The position numbers and the translations under genes were made by a program. From contig JAHDWK010000001.1 of assembly GCA_023382655.1 (NCBI GenBank), positions 108,989 through 172,988 on the forward strand: DNA of 64,000 nucleotides, given 5' to 3'. Below, in pieces: positions 41,246-48,361 of the stretch; the first letter of the stretch is position 1, and each line of letters begins with the position of its first letter. The notes beneath the pieces were generated by a model. It ran no database searches. It saw only the letters and a program-made list of their open reading frames with translations, and was not told the DNA's origin. The stretch comes from Anaerolineae bacterium (lineage in GTDB: Bacteria; Chloroflexota; Anaerolineae; Promineifilales; Promineifilaceae).

Positions 41246-42687
41246 TGAATACCCCAACCCCGTATCATGTCCACCACCGCGCCGCGGCTGGCCTCAACGC
41301 CAAAGCCCCAGGCCAACAAGGCAAAATAATCCGCCCAGGCATTTGCCCCAAAATCAGGGCGAGCGATATACAACTGGGCAAAGCCGGCGCCGGCCAACAG
41401 CCCAATGGCTACTGCATAACTGACCAGGGCAAACAGGCGCAGGTTTCGATTGGCCGTGACAATTTGCCCTTCATCGCCGGTATCCACCAGCGTCGGCGCT
41501 GTGAGGAAATTCAGTCGGGAAAGGCTGTCCCCTAACACGCCTTTGGTGTTATCCCCCCGCTGCATCTCGTCTGTGGCGGCCTGTACCGCGGCATTGATTT
41601 GCGCCACTCCGTCGGAAACCTGGCTCTTAAGGGCGGCGTAAGCGTTCTCATCCGCCGGAGCCAACTCATTCAGTTGATTTTGCCAGGACATGGCCTGCGT
41701 TTTCCAATGCGATTCTTGAACCGGGTCTAAATCACCCGCTGTTTGCCCGACCACATCAATCTGGGCTTTTAAGGTATGGTAACGGTTTAACTGTTGGCCG
41801 GCCTCGGCTAACTGTTGGCGCAGGGGCTCGGGCGTTTCCGCATCCGCTATGGTGCGCCCGGTATCCATCACCCCGCGCCTGATCACCTGGATATAGGCAC
41901 TATTGTGGGTGGGGTCAGCCTTATTGAACGCAGCGAGCAATTCATCATAATAAACGATCTGGGCCAGCCAATCGCGGCGATGTCGCCGCCACCTGTTCCA
42001 ATAACCTTCCGCTTTGCCCATCGCGGCCTGGGCGTCTTCCCATTTCTGGGTTTGCAGCGCCGTTTCCACATTCACAACGGCCGTATCAATGACAGCGCGG
42101 AACGGTTCAGCCAATTCCGTATCCTTTTTCATTTGCGCCTGAAGCTGCCCCACGTGAACTAACACCTCATCACGCGGTTTCACCATCGTGCGATAATGAG
42201 AGATGCCCACAGCCAGGCCGATGCCAAACAGCAGCGCGAGCAGAGGCAAATACCAGGTGTCCTTGACCTTCACGTTGAGCGGTACGGGCAGTTGCCCGCC
42301 GTGGTAATTGATAAACAGATTCCCCTGGAACTCGCCGCTGGCGGCGTTGGCCATGTCCACTGAAATGGAAAGGGTCATCATCTCATTGGCCGCCAGTGTA
42401 TTGGCCGGTAAAGATACCTGGATAGCCGAGGCGGGCAGCACGGTTGTGCCATCGGTGTTGAGCAAATCCAGGGCCACCACCTGGATGTTGGTGATGGGTT
42501 CGGTACTTTGCAGTAAGAGAGTACGTGTTTCTACATCGCCCCGGCTGCCCGCCACCGTGATTTGGGTGGGGGTAAGCGTGACGGCCCCTTGTGCCTGAAT
42601 GACGCCGGTTATCATCAAACTGGCGATGAATAAGGTCAATACAATGCCCAACCACCGTTTGCTTTTCATGATGCGCTTGATTTTCAT
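41242..42687 (-). CDS. Membrane protein with external beta domain and helical cytoplasmic region
   Basis: A 481-residue protein of unknown family. A signal or first membrane helix lies at about 12-32 and a beta-rich external domain at about 35-142 (TPTQITVAGSRGDVETRTLL). A second helix (145-164, WYLPLLALLFGIGLAVGISH) leads into a long helical cytoplasmic region (about 170-415), ending with two more hydrophobic segments (LRLFALVSYAVAIGLLAGAG; DYFALLAWGFGVEASRGAV). The ATG overlaps the caspase stop by four bases and follows CAGGAGAG. As the middle gene of a protease/ATPase operon, it is the natural candidate for a membrane target or pore. Confidence 0.65.
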   Translation of the reverse strand: MKIKRIMKSKRWLGIVLTLFIASLMITGVIQAQGAVTLTPTQITVAGSRGDVETRTLLLQSTEPITNIQVVALDLLNTDGTTVLPASAIQVSLPANTLAANEMMTLSISVDMANAASGEFQGNLFINYHGGQLPVPLNVKVKDTWYLPLLALLFGIGLAVGISHYRTMVKPRDEVLVHVGQLQAQMKKDTELAEPFRAVIDTAVVNVETALQTQKWEDAQAAMGKAEGYWNRWRRHRRDWLAQIVYYDELLAAFNKADPTHNSAYIQVIRRGVMDTGRTIADAETPEPLRQQLAEAGQQLNRYHTLKAQIDVVGQTAGDLDPVQESHWKTQAMSWQNQLNELAPADENAYAALKSQVSDGVAQINAAVQAATDEMQRGDNTKGVLGDSLSRLNFLTAPTLVDTGDEGQIVTANRNLRLFALVSYAVAIGLLAGAGFAQLYIARPDFGANAWADYFALLAWGFGVEASRGAVVDMIRGWGIQ

Positions 42688-43760
42688 AGCGCGCTCTCCT
42701 GATAATCCGCCAAAATGATGTCACCGGCGACCTGACTTTGCAGGGTGGGGGTTTGACTGGTGTTGTGATTGGCCGCCCACAGCTTGACGCCATTGACCAC
42801 GTGGCGGCTGGCGTCTTGCATGGTCACAAATCCTTTTTTGTCTCGATCGGCCGTGCCTGACATCGCTTCCAATAGATAATGTGTAAACACACTTTTTTTC
42901 TCTGTGGGCCATTCGTAGCTTAACTGCCCCTGGGTGCAGGAAGAGAGAATGACCAGGCCTTCGGCTTCGGCAAAAACCCGCCGGACAAACTCAGGGGACA
43001 TCGGTTCACTGCCTTTGCCGATGTCTGCCCCGGAATGGCAGGCATCCAGGATGATGATTTTGGCGCGGGCGGGGGCGGCGGTGATGATTTCCTTCACTCT
43101 GGAGATGGCGACGGCCGTGTCGCTGAGCGTGAGTTTACGGCCGTCTCTGGCCACCAGATAGGATTCCTTATTAAATTCGGCGCCATGCCCGCTGTAATAA
43201 AACAACAGCGAATCATCGGGTTCGGTGGCGTCGGCCACCGCTTTCAGGGCGGTTATAATGTTCGCTCTGCCTGGCTCTTCTGGCCCTTCGTCTGTAATCA
43301 GACGAATTCGCTGGGGGTCGTAGCCGCTGGCGATCAGGGCGTCTCGTGTAGCGACCACATCCTGTACGCATACCTGGAGTTTGCTGTAATTATGCCAGTC
43401 ATCATATTTGTTGACGCCTACCAAAACAGCCCAGCGATTGCCCTTACCGTATACCTCGGTGGAAACCGTGACCTCGCTCCCTTTGGCCCCTGACTCAATC
43501 ACCCTGTCAATATGGGTGGGGACTACGGCCGTGTCCCCCAACCGGGCATTCGGCCGTTGTGCCTGGGCATGTGTCACCAGCGTATCATAGACGCCATGCC
43601 GTTGGGCGTACTTCACCAGCGCCAGGGCTTTCGCGCTGCGAGCCTCGCCGCCTTCCAGGTCTTCATAGGGGATGTCTAGCTCAAAACAGAGCGTTTGCAG
43701 TTCGCCTATACTGAAATGTTGATTGAGAAATTGATTCAGTTGTTGGGGGGTAACAGCCAT
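42684..43760 (-). CDS. Caspase-like (C14) protease with N-terminal death-like adaptor domain
   Basis: A 358-residue protein. Residues 1-70 form a small helical domain (QHFSIGELQTLCFELDIPYE then SAKALALVKYAQRHG) resembling the effector-associated (death-like) EAD domains, closest by eye to the EAD7 type. The caspase p20 fold covers about 108-340: strand RWAVLVGVNKYDDW, catalytic His192 in YYSGHG and Cys241 in ILDACHSG. Prokaryotic caspases take part in regulated cell death and defence. AGGAGG precedes the ATG. It heads the three-gene operon. Confidence 0.9.
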   Translation of the reverse strand: MAVTPQQLNQFLNQHFSIGELQTLCFELDIPYEDLEGGEARSAKALALVKYAQRHGVYDTLVTHAQAQRPNARLGDTAVVPTHIDRVIESGAKGSEVTVSTEVYGKGNRWAVLVGVNKYDDWHNYSKLQVCVQDVVATRDALIASGYDPQRIRLITDEGPEEPGRANIITALKAVADATEPDDSLLFYYSGHGAEFNKESYLVARDGRKLTLSDTAVAISRVKEIITAAPARAKIIILDACHSGADIGKGSEPMSPEFVRRVFAEAEGLVILSSCTQGQLSYEWPTEKKSVFTHYLLEAMSGTADRDKKGFVTMQDASRHVVNGVKLWAANHNTSQTPTLQSQVAGDIILADYQESAL

Positions 43761-43856
43761 TTTGGGCCTCCTGTGCTATGCGTTTTGGCAACACGGCCAA
43801 TGATAACATGGAAGCCGGAAATGGTGAATTATGAAGTATGAAGCAGGAATTATGAA

Positions 43857-44354
43857 TTATGAATTATGAAGGGTCCCCTCATCGCCTGCTTTCTTTACCA
43901 ACGCGATGAGGGCGGCGCCGAGGGCGAGCAGGAGGAGGAGGGGGGTGAGGACCAGCCAACCGAGGAAGGGGAGAAGGGCGGCCAGGGTGAGGAGGACGGC
44001 CGTCTTCACCGTCAGGCTCATTCCCGTTGTGTCGGCGGTGTGGGGGTAGATGCGGTCGCGCAGCAGCGTCACCAGCCCGGCCAGGCCAATAGCGGCCAGC
44101 GCCAGCAGCGCCAGCATAATGAGCAGCGCCAACAGGCCACCGCCATCACCCCCCTGGAGCAGGATGGCGGCGATGACCAGGAAAAAGAGGGCATTGGCCA
44201 GGCCAATGCCGAAGGCGCGGCCAGGGGTGGTCTGGATGGCCTGGCGGGCGCGGGCCACCCGGCGCGGCAGCAAAAACGGCAGTAGGGTCAGCAGCGCCAC
44301 CACGCTCACGCTGATGGCGGCGAGAATAAGGATGAGTCCGGCAAATTCACGCAT
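43857..44354 (-). CDS. Membrane protein of the sigma operon
   Basis: A 165-residue protein with about four hydrophobic segments. I start it at the ATG at 44354, where its first eight bases overlap the anti-sigma stop; the open frame extends another 49 codons upstream inside the anti-sigma gene and is not credible. No family recognised. Its tight overlap with sigma and anti-sigma genes suggests a third component of the same signalling unit. Confidence 0.65.
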   Translation of the reverse strand: MREFAGLILILAAISVSVVALLTLLPFLLPRRVARARQAIQTTPGRAFGIGLANALFFLVIAAILLQGGDGGGLLALLIMLALLALAAIGLAGLVTLLRDRIYPHTADTTGMSLTVKTAVLLTLAALLPFLGWLVLTPLLLLLALGAALIALVKKAGDEGTLHNS

Positions 44355-44892
44355 GAGAACCTCTATGTTCGCTGAAGAGCAGGCGCGCGCCCAGCAGCCA
44401 GATGACCAGGGCCAGACCGATGAGGATGGCCCATTGATAAAGTGCCAGATTGAGCTGGATGGCAGGGAGGGGGAGGTTGGTAACGACCGTACGCCACTCA
44501 CGCATCATCGCGTTCACATCCGGCAGCACCAGAGAAGGCAGCGTGGTGGGGAGCAGGGCACGGCCGTAATCCCACCAGTTCTGTAATACCGGCCAGAATA
44601 CGATGACCAACAGGGCAGCGATGACAACCTGGATGAGCGGCAGCAGGCGCAGCCAGGGGGGCGCCGGGGCGGGGATGGCGGCGACGGCCGTCAGCACACC
44701 CGGCGTCAGGTCTTTATCCAGGGGTACATCCTGCATATCGGCGAAGGCGGCAAAAAGGGTCTCTAATTCCACCAGCCGGGCCTGCGCTGCCGGCGACCGG
44801 GCAATGGCCGCCGCCACCGCCTGCCGTTCTGCTTCGCCCAATTCGCCATCCAGATATTCGTTTAGGAGATCATCACTTAAATCGTCAATCAC
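44347..44892 (-). CDS. Anti-sigma factor-like membrane protein
   Basis: A 181-residue protein. The N-terminal 50 residues (DDLLNEYLDGELGEAERQAV) match the helical sigma-binding start of anti-sigma factors, without the zinc HxxxCxxC motif. Two membrane helices follow (about 82-102 and 150-172). The gene starts 12 nt after the sigma gene and overlaps the next gene by eight bases. It should hold its partner sigma factor at the membrane. Confidence 0.8.
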   Translation of the reverse strand: MIDDLSDDLLNEYLDGELGEAERQAVAAAIARSPAAQARLVELETLFAAFADMQDVPLDKDLTPGVLTAVAAIPAPAPPWLRLLPLIQVVIAALLVIVFWPVLQNWWDYGRALLPTTLPSLVLPDVNAMMREWRTVVTNLPLPAIQLNLALYQWAILIGLALVIWLLGARLLFSEHRGSHA

Positions 44893-44904
44893 CTTTTCAC
44901 CTTA

Positions 44905-45501
44905 TCACCTCTTCACCTGCTCATCCTGCAACTGTTGGGCTAGCAGTTTGCGCGCCCGGAAGAGGTCACTTTTGACGCTGCTGACGGGGCGATCCATGGC
45001 CGCCGCGATGTCATCATAACTCATCTCCTGAAAATGGCGATACTCGATGACGGCGCGGTAGCTGGGCGGTAGCTGCCAGATGGCCTGGCGCAGGCGGTGA
45101 GCCTGTTCCTGGCGCAGCAGGGCCTGTTCGGGCGTGGGGGTCGGGGCGGCCCAGTTATCCAGACCGGCGGGCTGGTCGGCCATGTCGGCCGCAGTAAGCT
45201 GTGGTCGTACCCGCTCGGACTCCAGCCAGTTGAGGCAGAGGTTGGCGGTGATGCGTTTGAGCCAGGGGGCAAACGGCCGTGACACATCAAACCGGTCAAG
45301 CGCCTGGTAAGCCCGCAAAAACGCTTCCTGGGCGGCGTCTTCGGCGTCCTGACGACGGCCCAAGAGGCGATAGGCTACGTTAAATACGCCCGTCTGCCGC
45401 CGCCGCACTAATTCGGCAAAAGCCATTTCGTCACCCTGTTGTGCCCGCCGTAGTAATGCTGCTTCATCAGCCTGCAAAGCCGGATCATCATCCAACACCA
45501 T
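44905..45501 (-). CDS. ECF-type RNA polymerase sigma factor
   Basis: A 198-residue sigma-70 family protein. Region 2 is seen as FAELVRRRQTGVFNVAYRLL and DAEDAAQEAFLRAYQAL, and region 4 as PPSYRAVIEYRHFQEMSYDD then IAAAMDRPVSSVKSDLFRAR. The anti-sigma gene follows 12 nt later. The last codons (QDEQVKR) merge with AGGTGA word repeats. This is a second sigma/anti-sigma unit, distinct from that at 2603. Confidence 0.93.
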   Translation of the reverse strand: MVLDDDPALQADEAALLRRAQQGDEMAFAELVRRRQTGVFNVAYRLLGRRQDAEDAAQEAFLRAYQALDRFDVSRPFAPWLKRITANLCLNWLESERVRPQLTAADMADQPAGLDNWAAPTPTPEQALLRQEQAHRLRQAIWQLPPSYRAVIEYRHFQEMSYDDIAAAMDRPVSSVKSDLFRARKLLAQQLQDEQVKR

Positions 45502-45631
45502 GTCATGTTCCTGTGCCTACGCCCTCTATTACAAGGCAGAAAGGGAAAAGTTGCAAGTGGCAGGTGGCAGATCACGGGGCGATTGCGCGCCATTGCCCGC
45601 GCTGGTTTAGTTGTGATACACTCGTGCCAGT

Positions 45632-45808
45632 ATGGGCATTTACCTTCCTGCATGGCCTCTGGTCATTGAATTAGGCGACTTTACCATTCGCAGCGCGACG
45701 CCATTACGTGATGTATTATGGTTTGTGGCCGGTTTGTTGCTGCTGGCGGTGTTGTCTACGGCCGTGATTTGGTGGAATCAACGTGCCCAAAAAGACCCAT
45801 TTGTTTAG
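45632..45808 (+). CDS. 58-residue single-span membrane protein
   Basis: An ATG at 45632 opens a 58-codon frame ending TAG: MGIYLPAWPLVIELGDFTIR, with a clear membrane helix (VLWFVAGLLLLAVLSTAVIW) and a basic/polar tail. The composition is that of a real membrane peptide, not a shadow. There is no gene on the other strand. Function unknown. Confidence 0.6.
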   Translation: MGIYLPAWPLVIELGDFTIRSATPLRDVLWFVAGLLLLAVLSTAVIWWNQRAQKDPFV

Positions 45809-45925
45809 TTGAAAACTGGATGATCCGCGAAGGACTTCGGGAAAGACACGAAGAGACGCGAAGTTTTTTGCGCCTCTGTGTTTCATCCTTCATAATTCAT
45901 AATCCATAATTTTTAGAGGTATAAC

Positions 45926-46483
45926 ATGATTGATGTCAACCAATTACGCCGCGGTGTGAGCTTCACACACGATGGCAATCTGTATAAAGTAACTGAATAC
46001 AGCCACAACAAACCGGGCCGGGGCAAAGCCACCATCCGCGTCAGCGTGAAGAATTTGCGCACCGGTTCTAATTTGCAGATCACCTTTAGCTCTGGTGACC
46101 GGGTGGAGGATATTCGTCTGGACAAAGAGACCTTCCAATTTCTATATGATGATGGCGAGTTTTATGTGTTTATGAATACGGCGACGTATGAACAAAAACA
46201 ACTGCCTCATTCGGTGATGGAAGGCGATCATTATTTCCTGATTGACAATATGGAACTGGAATTATTGTCTTATGAGGGAGAGATACTGGATTACATTCTG
46301 CCAAAAACGATGGAGTTTAATGTGGTGGAGGCGGAAAATGCGGTGGCGGGGGATACGGCCACTGGTTCTACCAAAGAAGTGCGCACCCAAACGGGGCTGA
46401 AAGTGAAAACACCGTTGTTTGTGAATATCGGCGACCGCATCAAGATAAACACGGAGACGGGCGAGTATATAACACGGGCTTGA
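45926..46483 (+). CDS. efp: Elongation factor P
   Basis: A 185-residue EF-P with the expected three domains (IDVNQLRRGVSFTHDGNLYK; domain II VMEGDHYFLIDNMELE; domain III TGLKVKTPLFVNIGDRIKIN). EF-P relieves ribosome stalling at polyproline, relevant here given the many Pro-rich secreted proteins. The loop that carries the modified residue in other species reads NKPGRG, with Arg32 where E. coli has Lys34, so EpmA-type lysylation is not expected. Followed by a clear terminator. Confidence 0.95.
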   Translation: MIDVNQLRRGVSFTHDGNLYKVTEYSHNKPGRGKATIRVSVKNLRTGSNLQITFSSGDRVEDIRLDKETFQFLYDDGEFYVFMNTATYEQKQLPHSVMEGDHYFLIDNMELELLSYEGEILDYILPKTMEFNVVEAENAVAGDTATGSTKEVRTQTGLKVKTPLFVNIGDRIKINTETGEYITRA

Positions 46484-46562
46484 TGGCAATTGCGTAATTG
46501 GGTAATTTTCTGGTTCAATCATCCCCTTACTCAATGACTTCAATACCGCCAAATGGATGAAG

Positions 46563-46595
46563 ACACGGCCGTATACGGCCGTGTTTTTGTTTTGC
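46563..46595 (+). terminator. Rho-independent terminator built from two octamers
   Basis: The perfect 22-nt palindrome ACACGGCCGTA/TACGGCCGTGT is two ACGGCCGT octamers, followed by TTTTTGTTTTG. It lies about 80 nt after the efp stop. Confidence 0.75.
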
Positions 46596-46667
46596 CTCTT
46601 GCCACCATATCCCCGGTTATGTTATAGTTGCCACCATTACGTTATGTCAAACTTTTGGCAGAGGGGC

Positions 46668-46710
46668 CACCTCCCGTAGGTTTCTCTTTTCCCCAAACCT
46701 GCGGGAGGTG
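46668..46710. promoter_or_regulatory. Long stem-loop in the leader of the LysM gene
   Basis: CACCTCCCGTAGGTTT pairs with AAACCTGCGGGAGGTG (one G-U pair in 16) around an 11-nt loop, 40 nt before the LysM start. There is no T run, so it may be a leader control structure or repeat rather than a terminator. Confidence 0.5.
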
Positions 46711-46749
46711 CATCCACAAGTGAAGTGGCCACAAAAGCAGGAGGAAAAC

Positions 46750-47232
46750 ATGAAAAAGCTCTCGTTGGGCAGGCACAAATTAGTCTTTGTTTTGTTGTTG
46801 GCGTTGCTGTTTGGTGGCGTCACGGCCGTGAGCGCCGCCCCCACCACAGACAACACCGCCCAGCAGTTCACCGGTTTCTACTACACCGTGCAATGGGGTG
46901 ACAGTCTATCCCAAATTGCCGTGCGTTATGGCACGACCATGCAGGCCATCATGCTGGCAAATCCCTGGGTAGTGAACCCCAACCTCATTTATGCCGGGAC
47001 GGTATTGTTCATCCCCACCGGTGTTCCCGGCGTCATCCAACCGCCCGGCGGCGGCAATCCCGCGCCACCCCCGTCCCGCCCCGGCTGCCGTCATAATCAC
47101 ACCGTCCTGTGGGGGCAAAACCTGATCCAGATTGGCAATCTATATGGCGTCAGCCCCTTTGCCATTGCCGAAGCGAACCAGATTTTCAACCTGAACCGGA
47201 TTTTTGCCGGGCAGGTGTTGTGTATTCCCTAA
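46750..47232 (+). CDS. Exported protein with two LysM domains
   Basis: A 160-residue secreted protein. A signal peptide (KLVFVLLLALLFGGVTAVSA) is followed by two LysM peptidoglycan-binding repeats: YYTVQWGDSLSQIAVRYGTT and HTVLWGQNLIQIGNLYGVSP, separated by a Pro/Gly-rich linker. No catalytic domain. The start ATG at 46750 follows GAGGAAA; the frame upstream runs through the leader stem-loop. A probable wall-binding or adaptor protein. Confidence 0.88.
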   Translation: MKKLSLGRHKLVFVLLLALLFGGVTAVSAAPTTDNTAQQFTGFYYTVQWGDSLSQIAVRYGTTMQAIMLANPWVVNPNLIYAGTVLFIPTGVPGVIQPPGGGNPAPPPSRPGCRHNHTVLWGQNLIQIGNLYGVSPFAIAEANQIFNLNRIFAGQVLCIP

Positions 47233-47297
47233 AGCATGAGATTGAGCGATTAGGAGATCACTAATCTCTCAATCTCCTAATCTCCCAATCTCCTCTC

Positions 47298-47330
47298 AAC
47301 AGACCTCGGCAATGAGGTCTGTTTGTTTTG
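47298..47330 (+). terminator. Terminator after the LysM gene
   Basis: AACAGACCTC GGCAAT GAGGTCTGTT followed by TGTTTTG, about 65 nt after the stop. CTCAATCTCC word repeats fill the gap before it. Confidence 0.75.
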
Positions 47331-47336
47331 CAGCCA

Positions 47337-48122
47337 ATGATGTATGACCAGATTGCCCATTATTACGATTTAACCCATGCCAGCCTGACGGAAGACATTC
47401 CTTTTGTGCTGGTGTTGGCACGGCAGGCGAATGGGCCAGTATTGGAATTGGGCTGCGGCAGTGGGCGGCTGCTGCTGCCACTGGCACAGGCAGGCATGAC
47501 GGTAATGGGGCTGGACAATTCTGCGGCGATGCTGGCACGGGCACAAACGCGGCTGGCCCCAGAACCGGAGATTGTGCAAAACCGGGTAACACTACGGGAA
47601 GGAGATATGACCGGCTTTGCGGTAGACGGCCGTTTCCCCCTCATCCTCATCTCCTACAATACTTTCATGCACCTGGACAATAACCAGGCATTGGCCTGCC
47701 TGAAACAGGCCAGACGTCATCTTCTAGCAGGCGGACAACTCTTTATAGACCTGGCAAATCCCTTCACTATCGCCGACACGCCAGAAGACCACCTGCTCAG
47801 CCTGGAAAATGTGCTGACCGACCCGGCTACCGGCGACATCATCTTGCATCTGGCGGCCAATCGGCTGGACACGGCCGGGCAAACCCTGCACATCACCTGG
47901 GTATACGACCGCTCCCCCGGAGCGCACTCGTCACCAATGGGTGGCCCCGTCCACCGCACCATCGCCCAGGCCACCTACCATTACCGCTATCCCCACCAGA
48001 TGGAACTGTTGCTGCAAGAAGCCGGTTTCAACCACCTCACCTTCCTCGGCGCTTATGACCATTCCCCCTTTCACGAACAAAGTCCCCGCCTCCTCCTCCT
48101 GAGCAAAACCAACCATCCATAA
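47337..48122 (+). CDS. Class I SAM-dependent methyltransferase
   Basis: A 261-residue Rossmann methyltransferase with motif I VLELGCGSGRLLLPLAQAG, VMGLDNSAAMLARA (motif II) and an acceptor-side SYNTFMHL block, as in methyltransferase domain 25/11 proteins that act on small molecules. The ATG at 47337 is used; a TTG nine bases earlier falls in the terminator tail. No neighbour indicates the substrate. Confidence 0.85.
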   Translation: MMYDQIAHYYDLTHASLTEDIPFVLVLARQANGPVLELGCGSGRLLLPLAQAGMTVMGLDNSAAMLARAQTRLAPEPEIVQNRVTLREGDMTGFAVDGRFPLILISYNTFMHLDNNQALACLKQARRHLLAGGQLFIDLANPFTIADTPEDHLLSLENVLTDPATGDIILHLAANRLDTAGQTLHITWVYDRSPGAHSSPMGGPVHRTIAQATYHYRYPHQMELLLQEAGFNHLTFLGAYDHSPFHEQSPRLLLLSKTNHP

Positions 48123-48361
48123 CCGTACTGAAAAATCCACAGATTCCACAGATTTCACAGATGATTTTTCTGATACCTCTGCGCATCCCTTAAACTTTTT
48201 TCAGAGGACTCACCATCCACCGCTTACTGCACACTGCCCACCGCTCACTGCCCACTGCTCCCCCCATGACCCTGGTCATGTTGAGTGCAGCAACCATCGG
48301 GTGCTAGACTTGGCGCGTTGTCAACAAGCTCAGCCGGGCCATGCCCGAAAGGAAGTAACAC
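48123..48361. other. Intergenic region with word repeats
   Basis: About 240 nt with CCACAGATTCCACAGATTTC words (48138-48163) and CACTGCCCACCGCTCACTGC words (48219-48262). No gene. Confidence 0.6.
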
